In this document: piece by piece, positions 1-8,308 of the stretch
Position numbering within the stretch: position 1 is the first letter of the stretch
Layout of the letters: the number at the start of each line of letters is the position of its first letter
NCBI GenBank assembly: GCA_044226395.1
Contig: JBGAHD010000001.1
Location: 682,001-746,000 of the forward strand
Source: JBGAHD01 sp044226395
GTDB lineage: Bacteria; Pseudomonadota; Gammaproteobacteria; Xanthomonadales; Ahniellaceae
Reading direction: 5' to 3'
DNA: 64,000 bases
Made by a program: the position numbers and the translations under genes
Notes under the pieces: generated by a model
Told to the model about the DNA's origin: nothing
The model's input: only the letters and a program-made list of their open reading frames with translations
Database searches by the model: none

Positions 1-99
1 AATGAAGCGAGGCCAGGACCCGCGATGACGCGCTGCTCTCGTCACGGGACATCGTGTTCAAAAAGTGGCTTCGCACTTCACTCGCGTAGCCGCCACTAA
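1..99. other. Left-edge sequence without a recognised gene
   Basis: Nothing could be assigned between the window start and the 3' end of the terC-like gene. Confidence 0.5.
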
Positions 100-1164
100 T
101 CATGGCCCTGCCTCACGCGCATTCGCTTCGCCGCCGACGTTCGCGCCCAACGCTTTGCCAGCGACGGAGTCCCGCGTGCGGTACAGCGAATACAGAATGC
201 CCGCCGCCAACACTCCAATCGTCACACTCAACGAAATCCACGCCGGCATCTTACCGATGATATTCACCGCGAAGATCTTGCCGCCGATGAAGATCAACAC
301 CACCGCCAGCGCGTACTTGAGGTACTTGAAACGCTCGATCATCGCCGCCAGCGCGAAATAGAGCGCGCGCAAACCGAGAATGGCGAAGATGTTCGAGGTG
401 TAAACGATGAACGGATCCTGCGTGATGGCGAAGATCGCCGGCACCGAGTCGACCGCGAAGATCAGATCCACGAACTCGATCAGCACCAGCGCCAACAGCA
501 GCGGCGTGGCCCACCACACCAAGGGCGCGCCGGGGCGCGTGGACGGTGGCCCACCCTTCACTTCGGGCGCCGGCAACTTGACCCAGAATCGATTGCCATG
601 CGGCGCGTCGGTCACGCGCAAGCGCGCGCGCAGCCAGCGCAGCACGCCGTTGTTGGCGATGTCGAACTGCTGGTTGGCCATCACCAGCATCTTGATGCCG
701 GTCAGCACCAGGAAGGCGCCGAACAGATACAGCACCCACGAGAACTGCGTGACCAGCGCGGTTCCCAGGCCGATCATGATGGCGCGCAACACGATGACGC
801 CGAGCACGCCCCAGAACAGCACGCGGTGCTGATACTGGAGCGGCACGGCGAAGAACGCGAACAGCATGGCGATGACGAACACGTTGTCCATCGCCAGGGT
901 TTTCTCGACCAGGAAGCCGGTCACGTACTGCATGCCGGACTCATCGCCCAGGTACCACCACACCCAGGCGCCGAAGACGAGGCCCATGCCGATGTAACCG
1001 GCCGACAGCCACAGGCTCTCCTTCGCCTCGATGACGTAGTCATCCTTGTGCAGCACCCCCAGATCGAACGCCAGGAGTGCCACGACGATGCCCATGAACA
1101 TCAACCACAGCCAGACCGCCTTGCCGAGAAAATCCTGGTTCAGAAACTCGATCAACGCGTCCAT
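100..1164 (-). CDS. TerC family integral membrane protein
   Basis: This is a 354-residue polytopic membrane protein of the TerC/Alx family, whose better-studied members act in manganese export or metal homeostasis at the inner membrane. About eight hydrophobic segments are visible. The conserved acidic pairs sit in membrane segments: AMDNVFVIA near residue 92 and FAVDSVPAIFA in the second half. These repeated Asp-containing helices are the family signature. A longer frame starts one codon earlier at a GTG, but the ATG at 1164 has GGGAG six bases upstream and is preferred. The gene follows the RaiA-like gene by 16 bp on the same strand, so the two are probably co-transcribed. The substrate cannot be told from sequence; a tellurite role is only a historical name. 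Confidence 0.9.
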   Translation of the reverse strand: MDALIEFLNQDFLGKAVWLWLMFMGIVVALLAFDLGVLHKDDYVIEAKESLWLSAGYIGMGLVFGAWVWWYLGDESGMQYVTGFLVEKTLAMDNVFVIAMLFAFFAVPLQYQHRVLFWGVLGVIVLRAIMIGLGTALVTQFSWVLYLFGAFLVLTGIKMLVMANQQFDIANNGVLRWLRARLRVTDAPHGNRFWVKLPAPEVKGGPPSTRPGAPLVWWATPLLLALVLIEFVDLIFAVDSVPAIFAITQDPFIVYTSNIFAILGLRALYFALAAMIERFKYLKYALAVVLIFIGGKIFAVNIIGKMPAWISLSVTIGVLAAGILYSLYRTRDSVAGKALGANVGGEANAREAGP

Positions 1165-1180
1165 CACCGCTCCCGATCAA

Positions 1181-1519
1181 TCAGGCGTAGACATCACCCG
1201 TGTGCGCGCGACGTCGCAGCGAACGCGAGCGACGCTGGCTCGAGCCCAAGGCGCGGCGCAACTTGTCGAAGGCTGCGGGAATGGCGCGGTAGAGATCCGA
1301 GTCCATGTCCGTGGCGACCAGCATGCGTCGTTCGCGACTCAACTGCAGCGTGACCAGACAGCCCTTGTCGATGCCGCCGCGGGTGCCGTTGACGTCGAAC
1401 AAGCGCACTTGCAGGCGATGAGCGCCTTCCAGTTCGCTGAGCCTCGCCGTCTCTCGCCGGATCGCCGCGTGAATGGCCTCGGTCAGCACGAAACCCCTAC
1501 CCTGCACGTCGATATTCAT
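1181..1519 (-). CDS. RaiA/HPF-like ribosome-associated or sigma-54-modulation family protein
   Basis: This encodes a 112-residue protein beginning MNIDVQGRGF. It matches the short HPF/RaiA (sigma-54 modulation) fold: an N-terminal beta strand, helix LTEAIHAAIRRETARL, then alternating strands with VRLFDVNG and LVTLQLSRERRM, and a helix with DLYRAIPAAFDKLRRAL. Family members bind the 30S subunit during stress and prevent wasteful translation. The C-terminal 20 residues are Arg/Ser-rich. The frame is open 43 codons further upstream, but the ATG at 1519 has a strong GGAGG nearby, so the longer form is unlikely. It is divergent from the LysR gene (100 bp between starts) and leads into the terC-like gene. 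The family call is likely; ribosome binding is inferred. Confidence 0.72.
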   Translation of the reverse strand: MNIDVQGRGFVLTEAIHAAIRRETARLSELEGAHRLQVRLFDVNGTRGGIDKGCLVTLQLSRERRMLVATDMDSDLYRAIPAAFDKLRRALGSSQRRSRSLRRRAHTGDVYA

Positions 1520-1619
1520 GATGCTTTCCTCCGTCGGGTTGCCACTGAGCCCGAGTCTGGGGTTGGCCTTCCTCAGAAAAAAGCAGAAACTTCCGCAAAC
1601 CAACCTCTGGAAAAACCTG

Positions 1620-2519
1620 ATGAAAGGCAAACGCCCTCTTAACTTCAAGCATCTGCGCTACTTCGCCGAGGTGGCGCGGCGCGGGTCGGTCTCCGCCGCC
1701 GCGCGCGCGTTGTTCCTCACGCCACAGACCGTGAGCGGTCAGCTGCAGGAACTGGAATCGGCCATCGGCCAGCCGCTGTTCGATCGCGTCGGCCGACGCA
1801 TGGTGCTGACCCACGCGGGCGAAACCGCGATGGACTATGCCAAGGCCATCTTCGCCCTGGGCGAGGAATTGCGCACCGTGCTCCAAGGCGGCGCGCGCGC
1901 GCGATCGGTCACCTTGCGCGTGGGCATCACCGACAGCGTGGCCAAGTTGCAAACGCTGTCGATCTTGCGACCCGTCATCGACAGCCATCGCCATCAACTG
2001 GAACTGATCTGCCAGGAAGGCGCTTACGCCGACTTGCTCGGCCGCGTCGGCGCGGGCGAACTCGACATGGTGCTGTCCGACAGCCCCGTGCCCTTGAGCC
2101 TGGCGCGCTCACTGCACACGCTGGCCTTGGCCGAAACCGGCGTCAGCTTCATTGCCGCGCCGACACTGCACGGCAAACTCAAAGGCAGCTTCCCGAAGAA
2201 CCTCGATCAGGCGCCCTTCCTCTCCGGCTCCGGCACCGCGCTCACGCAATCCCTCGACGCCTGGTTCACGCGCCAAGGCATCAACCCCCGCATCGTCGCG
2301 CGCATCGAAGACAGCGCATTGCTGAAAGCCCTAGCGCAAGACGGCATGGGCTTCGCCGCCGTGCCCACGCAGATCGAGCAAGAGGTCAAGAAGCAATACA
2401 CCATGAAAGTGATTGGGCGCGCGCCCGATGTGCGGCTCGCGTTGTTTCTGGTGCGGCCGCGAGGGCGACGGGTGCATCCGTTGTTGGCGGAGATTGAGCA
2501 GGGGGTGGTCGGGTCGTAG
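1620..2519 (+). CDS. LysR-type transcriptional regulator, NhaR-like
   Basis: This is a 299-residue LysR-family regulator. The winged helix occupies roughly residues 8-66 (FKHLRYFAEVARRGSVSAAA, then LTPQTVSGQLQELE). An effector-binding region follows, with LRVGITDSVAKL and GELDMVLSDSP. The NYNHL-like start, LTPQT recognition helix and ISD-P stretch resemble NhaR, the LysR activator of Na+/H+ antiport genes in enterics. The ATG at 1620 is chosen because it places the HTH at the usual position; the frame is open earlier but overlaps the divergent RaiA-like start. It is divergent from the RaiA-TerC pair, which is the natural regulatory target. The NhaR resemblance is from memory of the family, and the true ligand is unknown. 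Confidence 0.85.
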   Translation: MKGKRPLNFKHLRYFAEVARRGSVSAAARALFLTPQTVSGQLQELESAIGQPLFDRVGRRMVLTHAGETAMDYAKAIFALGEELRTVLQGGARARSVTLRVGITDSVAKLQTLSILRPVIDSHRHQLELICQEGAYADLLGRVGAGELDMVLSDSPVPLSLARSLHTLALAETGVSFIAAPTLHGKLKGSFPKNLDQAPFLSGSGTALTQSLDAWFTRQGINPRIVARIEDSALLKALAQDGMGFAAVPTQIEQEVKKQYTMKVIGRAPDVRLALFLVRPRGRRVHPLLAEIEQGVVGS

Positions 2520-2574
2520 CTCACCCTAAACCCAAGAATTAGAACTTTCTTGCCACTTTAGGCCAGGAGGTTCC

Positions 2575-2646
2575 ATTAGGAAGTCACGATTCACCGAAAC
2601 CGAGATCGTCGCGATCCTGAAGCAGGCCGACGCGTGTCGGCGCTGA
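2575..2646 (+). pseudogene. Remnant of IS3-type transposase orfA N-terminus
   Basis: Positions 2578-2634 translate in one frame to RKSRFTETEIVAILKQADA, the characteristic N-terminus of IS3-family OrfA proteins, which bear the leading helix-turn-helix. The expected initiator is an ATT codon (2575-2577), although AGGAGG lies just upstream as in intact copies. The frame then leaves the family sequence and stops at 2644-2646 where IS21-like DNA begins. Only about 20 of roughly 90 residues remain, so it is inactive. Confidence 0.78.
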
Positions 2647-2690
2647 TTGAAAAGTGAACTAACTCGCCGATTGAAAACTGACCCACCTCA
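2635..2690 (+). mobile_element. IS21-family terminal sequence remnant with two internal repeats
   Basis: The segment starts with TGT and contains two copies of a 19-bp unit 24 bp apart: GCTGATTGAAAAGTGAACT at 2642-2660 and GCCGATTGAAAACTGACCC at 2666-2684 (15 of 19 identical). Multiple tandem terminal repeats of the form GATTGAAAA-CTGACCCAC are a hallmark of IS21-family ends. No istA or istB coding sequence follows, so only one end survives. It begins exactly where the IS3-type orfA frame breaks, suggesting insertion into that gene followed by deletion. Confidence 0.65.
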
Positions 2691-2809
2691 GCGTGATCCA
2701 CTGGCTCCCAGACAAGGGTCCAAGCGCGGCCTGAATCATTCCGCGCAACACGGATGCCAGGCAAGGCGAAAGTCGCGCAACAACGTCACGCCCGGGCAGT
2801 AGTTCGCGG
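2691..2809. other. Unassigned sequence between IS debris and the POT transporter
   Basis: No convincing coding, RNA or repeat signal was seen here. It may hold further decayed insertion-sequence DNA, but nothing was recognised. Confidence 0.5.
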
Positions 2810-4441
2810 CTACTCCGCGCCCACCGCCCGGTAGTTGTCCTGCATGGGATAGCGCCGCGCATACAGAGCGAACGCTGCCGCCGCGGCGAAGGCGAAGCCG
2901 GCGAAGAAGAACATTAGGAAGGCGTTCTCGCTCAGGCCGGTGTCGGCGATGTGCGAGATCACCGTCTCGTTGCGGATGCCGGCGTTGGTCAGCAACACCC
3001 AGAGGCTGCCGAAGGTGCTGGTGAGGTACCAGAACGCCATGATCACGCCCTTCATCGCCTGCGTCGCCTGGCTGTACGCGAACTCCAGTGCAGTGGCGGA
3101 GACCAGCACCTCACCGAAGGTCAGCAGCAGGTAGGGCAGGCTTTGCCAGGCCAGTGAAATCTCGTGGCCGCCGTCGATGTAAAGCTGCAGCGCCCCGGCG
3201 ACAACCCACGACACGCCCGAGATGGCGATGCCCCAGCCCATGCGACGCAGCGCCGTGACCTTGATGTTCATGCGACGCAACGCCGGATACAGGGCGAGAT
3301 TGTTGAACGGGATCAACAGCATCACCAGCAGCGGGTTGAGCGCCTGCATCTGCGCCGCGTCCTTGACGAGCCAGCTCGGCCACCACCACTCGCCGTGCGG
3401 GATCAGCATCTCGCGGCCCTGGATGATCCAGGTCGAGGCCTTCTGGTCGAACAGCGACCAGAACGGCGTGACCAGCGCGAACACGATCAGCACGCGCAGC
3501 ACGCCGCGCACGCTGTCGATGGCCGCATCCGGATGCAGGCCGCGTGCGCGTTCGAGTTGCAGCGAGGTGCCGTAGCCGCCAAACGCGATCAGCACGCCGA
3601 GGCCAAGGCAGGCGCTCACGACAAAGTTGAAGTCCTTGGGCCACCAAGCGGGCGCGACCTTGAACAGCGCCAACGTGCCGAACACCAGCAGCACCGCGGC
3701 GATCGCGGCGCCGACCGAGGCGATCGCCAGACCCGGGCGACCGGCGTCGGGCGCGCGCGCCAGCAGCGCGCTGCGCGAGACACTGAGGAAGGAATCCGGA
3801 TCGGCGCCCGACGGCGGCACGTTGACGTACTTGTGCCGACCCAGCCAGAACACCAGCGTGGCGATCAGCATCAGTACGCCGGGCACACCGAAGGCTACGG
3901 CAGGACCGTAGACGCGCAGCAGCAGCGGCGCGAATAGCGAGGCGAAGAACGACCCGAAGTTGATGATCCAGTAGAACGCGTCGAAGGTGATCTTCGCCTT
4001 GTCCTTGTTGCTCTGGTCGAACTGGTCGCCACAGAAGGAAACCACCAGCGGCTTGATGCCTCCGGAACCCAGCGCGATCAGGAACAAGCCGAAATAGAAT
4101 CCAGTGCGGCTGTCTTCCAGGAAGGCGAGGCAGGCGTGGCCGGCGCAGTAGATCAGCGAGAACCACAGCACGGTGTTGTACTTGCCGAAGTAGCGGTCGG
4201 CGAGCCAGCCGCCAAGCAGCGGGAAGAAGTACACGCCGATCACGAACATGTGGAAGACGTCCTTAGCGGCGGAATCGCGCGCGGAGCCTTCCGGCAGGTA
4301 CTGCAGCAGCACCGAGCTGATCAGGAACGGCACCAGGATGTTTCGCATCCCGTAGAAGCTGAAGCGCTCGCAGGCTTCGTTGCCGATGATGTAGGGAATC
4401 TGCCGCGGCATGCGGCCGGCGGCGGAAGATGCGCTGCTCAT
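2810..4441 (-). CDS. POT/PTR family proton-dependent oligopeptide transporter
   Basis: This is a 543-residue major-facilitator protein of the POT (PTR2) family, which imports di- and tripeptides with protons across the inner membrane. The N-terminal family motif ExxERFxxYG is intact at residues 22-31 (E22, E25, R26, F27, Y30, G31). The PTR2 signature GSGGIKPLVVSFCGDQFD and the following FDAFYWIINFGSFF are present, and there are about 14 hydrophobic segments. The ATG at 4441 is preferred over one seven codons upstream because it gives the typical short N-terminus. It stands alone, between IS debris downstream and the guaA fragment upstream. Peptide specificity cannot be judged. Confidence 0.92.
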   Translation of the reverse strand: MSSASSAAGRMPRQIPYIIGNEACERFSFYGMRNILVPFLISSVLLQYLPEGSARDSAAKDVFHMFVIGVYFFPLLGGWLADRYFGKYNTVLWFSLIYCAGHACLAFLEDSRTGFYFGLFLIALGSGGIKPLVVSFCGDQFDQSNKDKAKITFDAFYWIINFGSFFASLFAPLLLRVYGPAVAFGVPGVLMLIATLVFWLGRHKYVNVPPSGADPDSFLSVSRSALLARAPDAGRPGLAIASVGAAIAAVLLVFGTLALFKVAPAWWPKDFNFVVSACLGLGVLIAFGGYGTSLQLERARGLHPDAAIDSVRGVLRVLIVFALVTPFWSLFDQKASTWIIQGREMLIPHGEWWWPSWLVKDAAQMQALNPLLVMLLIPFNNLALYPALRRMNIKVTALRRMGWGIAISGVSWVVAGALQLYIDGGHEISLAWQSLPYLLLTFGEVLVSATALEFAYSQATQAMKGVIMAFWYLTSTFGSLWVLLTNAGIRNETVISHIADTGLSENAFLMFFFAGFAFAAAAAFALYARRYPMQDNYRAVGAE

Positions 4442-4543
4442 GGGCGGTCCGGTCCGGATCAAACCCCGACTTTAGCGATAAACAGGCGGGGCGTGCAGCG
4501 CCATCGCGCGGCGACGGGCAGAACCTGCTCAGGGCAAGCAGGC

Positions 4544-4904
4544 GGCAGGCTGGCGGCGACGCCGAAGCGGCGCACTTAGTCCTTGAACAATTCGCGCAGC
4601 GGTTCGACCAAGCCCAGTTGCATGCGTTCGGGCAAGCCGCCGACGTTGTGATGCGACTTGATGACGTGGGCCTTGCCGGTTTTGCTGGCGGCGGATTCGA
4701 TCACGTCGGGATAGATCGTGCCTTGGGCCAGCCACTTCACGCCGTCGAGTTTCTTGGCTTCTTCCTCGAAGATCTCCACGAAGAGACGGCCGATGATCTT
4801 GCGCTTGGCTTCGGATTCGTCCACGCCCGCGAGCGCGTTGAAACAACCTTCGGCGGCATTGACGCGGATGACGCGCACGCCCATGTAAAGGACCATGGTT
4901 TCCA
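4544..4904 (-). pseudogene. Internal fragment of guaA (GMP synthase), broken copy
   Basis: These 361 bp align without gaps to 8706-9066 inside the intact guaA, same strand, with 34 mismatches by hand count (about 91% identity). The fragment covers the middle of the ATP-pyrophosphatase/dimerisation region (MGVRVIRVNAAE through LVEPLRELFKD). Reading continues past LFKD into the guaA frame, but the next codon, Glu in guaA, is TAG here (stop at 4576-4578). Downstream residues still resemble guaA (VRRFGVAASLP). Most mismatches are synonymous, which suggests the copy diverged while under selection and broke later. There is no start region, catalytic Cys or C-terminus. An open frame 4576-4941 exists but is not expected to make a working enzyme. 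Confidence 0.85.
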
Positions 4905-5042
4905 CACGCGCATCGGGCCGCGCAGCCGCGACCGTCAGCACGCACGATCGAACGAAGCACGGCGAACCCTAGTTCCTCGGACCACTTGCCCCGCCCAGGA
5001 CGCCGCTCACCCCAGATCCGACTCGCACCGTGAGCGTGCCAC

Positions 5043-5055
5043 TACAATGCGCCGA
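5043..5055 (+). promoter_or_regulatory. Candidate -10 box giving a leaderless transcript for the LytS-like kinase
   Basis: TACAAT at 5043-5048 ends six bases before the ATG at 5055, so initiation seven bases downstream would begin on the start codon. No Shine-Dalgarno-like purine run fits this start. No good -35 hexamer is visible, so this is a motif-level call. Confidence 0.45.
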
Positions 5056-6152
5056 TGTCAGTCGACACCGCCGCGTCCTCACGGGATCTCGAAGCCGCGC
5101 GCCCGCCGTTCGCGGTGCTCGCGACGCTGTGGGGCGTGTTCTGCGCGGCGATGATCGGCGTCGCGGTGCGCGACTACTTTCATGACGGTGGTCATCACGC
5201 CTGGGAGCCCTTGCTGTGGGAGATCAGCTCGATGCTCGATCTCTCCGCGTTGCTGGTGGCGCAGCGAATCCTGGGTCGTCGATATGCGGCCCATCTGACC
5301 GAACCGCGGCGCTGGTTCTTTGACCATCTGAAATGGCTGCCGCTGGCCGTGGTGCAGTTCGTCGTCGTGGTCTACGGCATTCGTCACGCCGTCTATGCTT
5401 GGAAAGGGCTCGGCTATTCGCATCCACCCTGGCTCGATGTCGTGACCTACGAAGGGCTGAAGGTCGGCCTGTTCATCGGGCTCTGGTTGGGCGTGATCTT
5501 CGCTTTCGACTCCTTTGCCTACGTGCAGGCGCAGCAACGACGCGTGCTGGCGATGCAGCGATCGTTGGCCGAGGCCCATCTGGCGCAGCTCTCCGCGCAG
5601 TTGCGCCCGCACTTTTTCTTCAATGTGCTCAACACGGTTTCGGCGCTGATGCATCGGGATGTGCAGCGCGCGGACAGGCTGTTGTCGCAACTGGGCGAGC
5701 TACTGCGCGGGAGCCTTGCCACCAACTCACGCACCCTGCACCCCTTGCGTGAAGAACTGCGCTTGCTTGACCTGTATGCGCAGATCATGTTGGCGCGCTT
5801 CGCGGATCGGATCGCGCTGCACTGGACCATCGACGACGCGTCGAGGTCGGCCAGCGTGCCGGCGCTGCTACTGCAGCCGCTGCTGGAGAATGCTTTCAAG
5901 CATGGCGTGGAGCTCACGCGCGACCCGGTGCGTATCCAGGTCGATGCCCGTCGAGACGGTTCCACGCTGCGCTTGACCGTCATCAACAGTGGCACCTTGG
6001 CGCCAGCGGGTCCGCGCGAGGGCATGGGCCTGCGCAATTGCCGAGAACGGTTGCGCACGCTCTACGGCGAGGCCTCATCATTGACGCTGACGGCAACGTC
6101 GGACGAAGTCCGCGCCGAGGCGACGCTGCCATGGACCGAGGACAGGCGATGA
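5055..6152 (+). CDS. LytS/AlgZ-type sensor histidine kinase
   Basis: This 365-residue membrane histidine kinase belongs to the LytS/YehU class. About four transmembrane segments lie in residues 20-155, followed by a short coiled linker (QAQQRRVLAMQRSLAEAHLA). The His_kinase motif QLRPHFFFNVLN has its phospho-acceptor at H186. The HATPase part shows LLLQPLLENAFKHG (N box) and GMGLRNCRERL (G box). No extracytoplasmic domain is obvious, so the signal may be sensed in the membrane. It overlaps the following LytTR regulator by four bases (ATGA), a tightly coupled two-component operon. The ligand and target genes are unknown; the acyltransferase just downstream is a candidate target. Confidence 0.92.
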   Translation: MSVDTAASSRDLEAARPPFAVLATLWGVFCAAMIGVAVRDYFHDGGHHAWEPLLWEISSMLDLSALLVAQRILGRRYAAHLTEPRRWFFDHLKWLPLAVVQFVVVVYGIRHAVYAWKGLGYSHPPWLDVVTYEGLKVGLFIGLWLGVIFAFDSFAYVQAQQRRVLAMQRSLAEAHLAQLSAQLRPHFFFNVLNTVSALMHRDVQRADRLLSQLGELLRGSLATNSRTLHPLREELRLLDLYAQIMLARFADRIALHWTIDDASRSASVPALLLQPLLENAFKHGVELTRDPVRIQVDARRDGSTLRLTVINSGTLAPAGPREGMGLRNCRERLRTLYGEASSLTLTATSDEVRAEATLPWTEDRR

Positions 6153-6889
6153 TCCGCGTCGTGATCGCCGAGGACGAATGGGCCGCGCGGGAGAAGCTGC
6201 GCGCCTGGCTCGCGGAGCAAGGCGACATCGACGTGGTCGAAGCAACGGCCGACGGTCTTTCGGCCGCGAGCGCGATCGCGCGACATACGCCCGACGTCGC
6301 CTTCCTCGACATTCAGATGCCCCTGCTCAGCGGTCTCGAGGTCGCGGCGCAGTTGGAGCAAGGCGCGGCGCCCTTGCTAGTCTTCGTCACGGCGTTCGAT
6401 GAGCACGCGCTGCGCGCCTTCGAACTGGAAGCGGTGGATTATCTGCTCAAACCCTACGACAAGGATCGGCTGCTGCACACGCTGGCGCGCGTCCGAACGC
6501 GCACCCAGGATCGCGCGGCCCGCTTGCAAGCCGTGGCCACCGCGCGTCGCAACAGTCGCTCCGCGGATCGACTCCTGGTGCCCGTGGGTGAAGAGCTGCG
6601 ACTCATTGATGCAACTAGCATCGAGTGGCTCGAGGCCGACGACAACTATGTCCATGTGCACTCGTCCCAAGGCAGCTTCTTGTTGCGACGTACCTTGCAG
6701 GACTTACTCGCCCAACTCGGCGAGCAGCGTTTCGCGCGCATCCACAAATCCACGGCGGTGAATCTGGCGGCCATCGCCGCGTTCGCACCGTTGTTCAAGG
6801 GGGATCAAGAAGTGCGCCTGCGCAGTGGCAAGGTGCTGCGACTGAGTCGGCGCTACAAGGACGCGGTGTTCGCCCTGGTGAGCCGCTGA
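6149..6889 (+). CDS. LytTR-family response regulator
   Basis: This is a 246-residue two-component response regulator. The receiver domain spans about residues 1-118, with acidic E8/D9, phospho-acceptor D54 (AFLDIQMP) and K101 (YLLKP). The C-terminal LytTR DNA-binding domain spans about 140-243, with IEWLEADDNYVHVH, FARIHKSTAVNL and VLRLSRRYKDAV. LytTR proteins bind DNA through beta strands rather than an HTH. The ATG at 6149 overlaps the kinase stop; an upstream ATG at 6131 would add six residues. Its partner is the LytS-like kinase immediately upstream. Confidence 0.93.
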   Translation: MIRVVIAEDEWAAREKLRAWLAEQGDIDVVEATADGLSAASAIARHTPDVAFLDIQMPLLSGLEVAAQLEQGAAPLLVFVTAFDEHALRAFELEAVDYLLKPYDKDRLLHTLARVRTRTQDRAARLQAVATARRNSRSADRLLVPVGEELRLIDATSIEWLEADDNYVHVHSSQGSFLLRRTLQDLLAQLGEQRFARIHKSTAVNLAAIAAFAPLFKGDQEVRLRSGKVLRLSRRYKDAVFALVSR

Positions 6890-6994
6890 GCGCAAGCGTC
6901 CCGCTTGCCCACGCGGGTGAACCCCTTGCCCCAAAGGTCATGATCGCTGCCGCGCCCTGATCGATGATCTCCGCCTCGCCCCGGAGACCGCGTC

Positions 6995-8095
6995 ATGACC
7001 GATACCACACGCTACGACTTTCTCGATTGGCTGCGCGTGCTCGCCATCGCCCTGCTGCTGGTGTTCCACACGGGCATGATCTTCGTGGGCTGGGGTTGGC
7101 ATGTCACCAATGCGCAGACCATTGCGCAGCTGCAGTGGCCCATGGACATCGCTCATCGCTTGCGCATGCCGCTGTTGTTCGTCATCGCCGGCGCAGGTCT
7201 GTGGTATGCCGCGCGGCGTCGTACGGGCTGGGAGATCATCGGTGAGCGAGGCTGGCGTCTGTTGGTGCCCCTGGTCTTCGGCGTGCTCGTCATCGTGCCG
7301 CCACAAGTGTACTTCGAGCGCAGGTTTCAAGGCCGGTGGAGCGGGTCGTACTTGGATTTTCTGATCGATCGGGTTTTCCAGTTTCATTGCTATCCGCAGG
7401 GCGACTTTGCCTGGCACCACTTGTGGTTCATCGCCTATCTGTACCTCTTCGTCTGGGCCTTGGTGCCTGTGGTCGTGCTATGGCGACGCGCCCAGACGAC
7501 GCTCCGTCCGGGCGCCTGGCTCTTCGCGCTCGCGCTGCCGCTGGGGGTGAACGAGGTCTTGCTGAAGGAACGCTTCGGCGAGACGCATCTGCTGATCTCG
7601 GACTGGTATCTACTGGTGCACTATCTGACTTTCACCGCCTACGGCGTGCTCCTCGCACGAGTGCCCAGCTGCTGGGATTGGCTGGCCGAACACCGCCGCG
7701 CTTCCCTTGGCGTGGCAATCGCATCGCTGATCCTGGTCGTCTGGCTCCTGGTCTCGGGCCACATCGAGCATGGCAGCGCCGAGGACTCACTGCTGACCAA
7801 TGTCTTCACCTGGGCGGCGCTGATGGCATTTCTGGGCCATGCAAGGCAGCATCTTTCCTGGAGCAATCCACTGCTGCGTTGGGCGCGGGACGCGAGCTAT
7901 CCGATCTACATCCTCCATCAGACCGTGACCGTGGCGTTGGGCTTCTATGTCGTTCGACAGCCCTGGACGCCTTGGGTCAAATTCGGAGTGGTGCTTGCCG
8001 GAACCGTTCTGCTCTGCCTGATGGCATATGAGTTCGTCATTCGCCGCTTTGGCCTGACGCGCTTGCTGTTTGGCATGAAGCGTGTCGATGGCTGA
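6995..8095 (+). CDS. Acyltransferase 3 (OpgC/OafA-like) integral membrane protein
   Basis: This 366-residue protein has about ten transmembrane helices and is typical of the acyltransferase-3 superfamily, which transfers acyl groups (acetyl or succinyl) to extracytoplasmic glycans or lipids. The N-terminus has the family pattern LDWLRVLAI with the conserved His in VFHTG (H25), and YPIYILHQTV lies near the C-terminus. GGAGA lies about ten bases before the ATG. It follows the LytS/LytR pair by 105 bp on the same strand and may be regulated by it. The acceptor molecule is unknown. Confidence 0.85.
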   Translation: MTDTTRYDFLDWLRVLAIALLLVFHTGMIFVGWGWHVTNAQTIAQLQWPMDIAHRLRMPLLFVIAGAGLWYAARRRTGWEIIGERGWRLLVPLVFGVLVIVPPQVYFERRFQGRWSGSYLDFLIDRVFQFHCYPQGDFAWHHLWFIAYLYLFVWALVPVVVLWRRAQTTLRPGAWLFALALPLGVNEVLLKERFGETHLLISDWYLLVHYLTFTAYGVLLARVPSCWDWLAEHRRASLGVAIASLILVVWLLVSGHIEHGSAEDSLLTNVFTWAALMAFLGHARQHLSWSNPLLRWARDASYPIYILHQTVTVALGFYVVRQPWTPWVKFGVVLAGTVLLCLMAYEFVIRRFGLTRLLFGMKRVDG

Positions 8096-8128
8096 TCAAG
8101 TTGATCCCATACGGAGGCCATCGCATGT

Positions 8129-8152
8129 CAGCGCGCCAAGACTGGCGCGCTG
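8129..8152 (+). terminator. Hairpin after the acyltransferase gene
   Basis: CAGCGCGCCA (8129-8138) and TGGCGCGCTG (8143-8152) form a perfect 10-bp stem with an AGAC loop, 33 bp after the stop codon. Only a weak U tract (TTGCTC) follows, so termination may be partial. Confidence 0.5.
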
Positions 8153-8308
8153 TTGCTCGAGAATTCGGCTGCGAGTTCGCGAGGCAGCGGCGAGAGGCGC
8201 GGCGCGAAGGCAATCGATGTGGCGGTTCGCGACCAGCTATTGGCTCGAGCGCGCGCCGTGGGGCGGTGTCGACGATCCCGAATTCGACGCCTCGGTGCGG
8301 ATCGTCGG
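8153..8308. other. Intergenic spacer between convergent acyltransferase and guaA
   Basis: No gene, repeat or regulatory element was recognised here. An open frame on the + strand with an SD-like site was considered and rejected. Confidence 0.5.

Noticed and set aside
1473..1619. N-terminal extension of the LysR-type regulator
   Set aside because: It would overlap the divergent RaiA-like start and put 49 unconserved residues before the HTH.
2659..2862. Minus-strand open frame over the IS debris
   Set aside because: No recognisable protein pattern; it overlaps the POT transporter end and IS21-like repeats.
4544..4904. guaA fragment as an attachment site of a guaA-integrating island
   Set aside because: Known guaA islands duplicate the 3' end of the gene; this fragment is internal, and no integrase is nearby.
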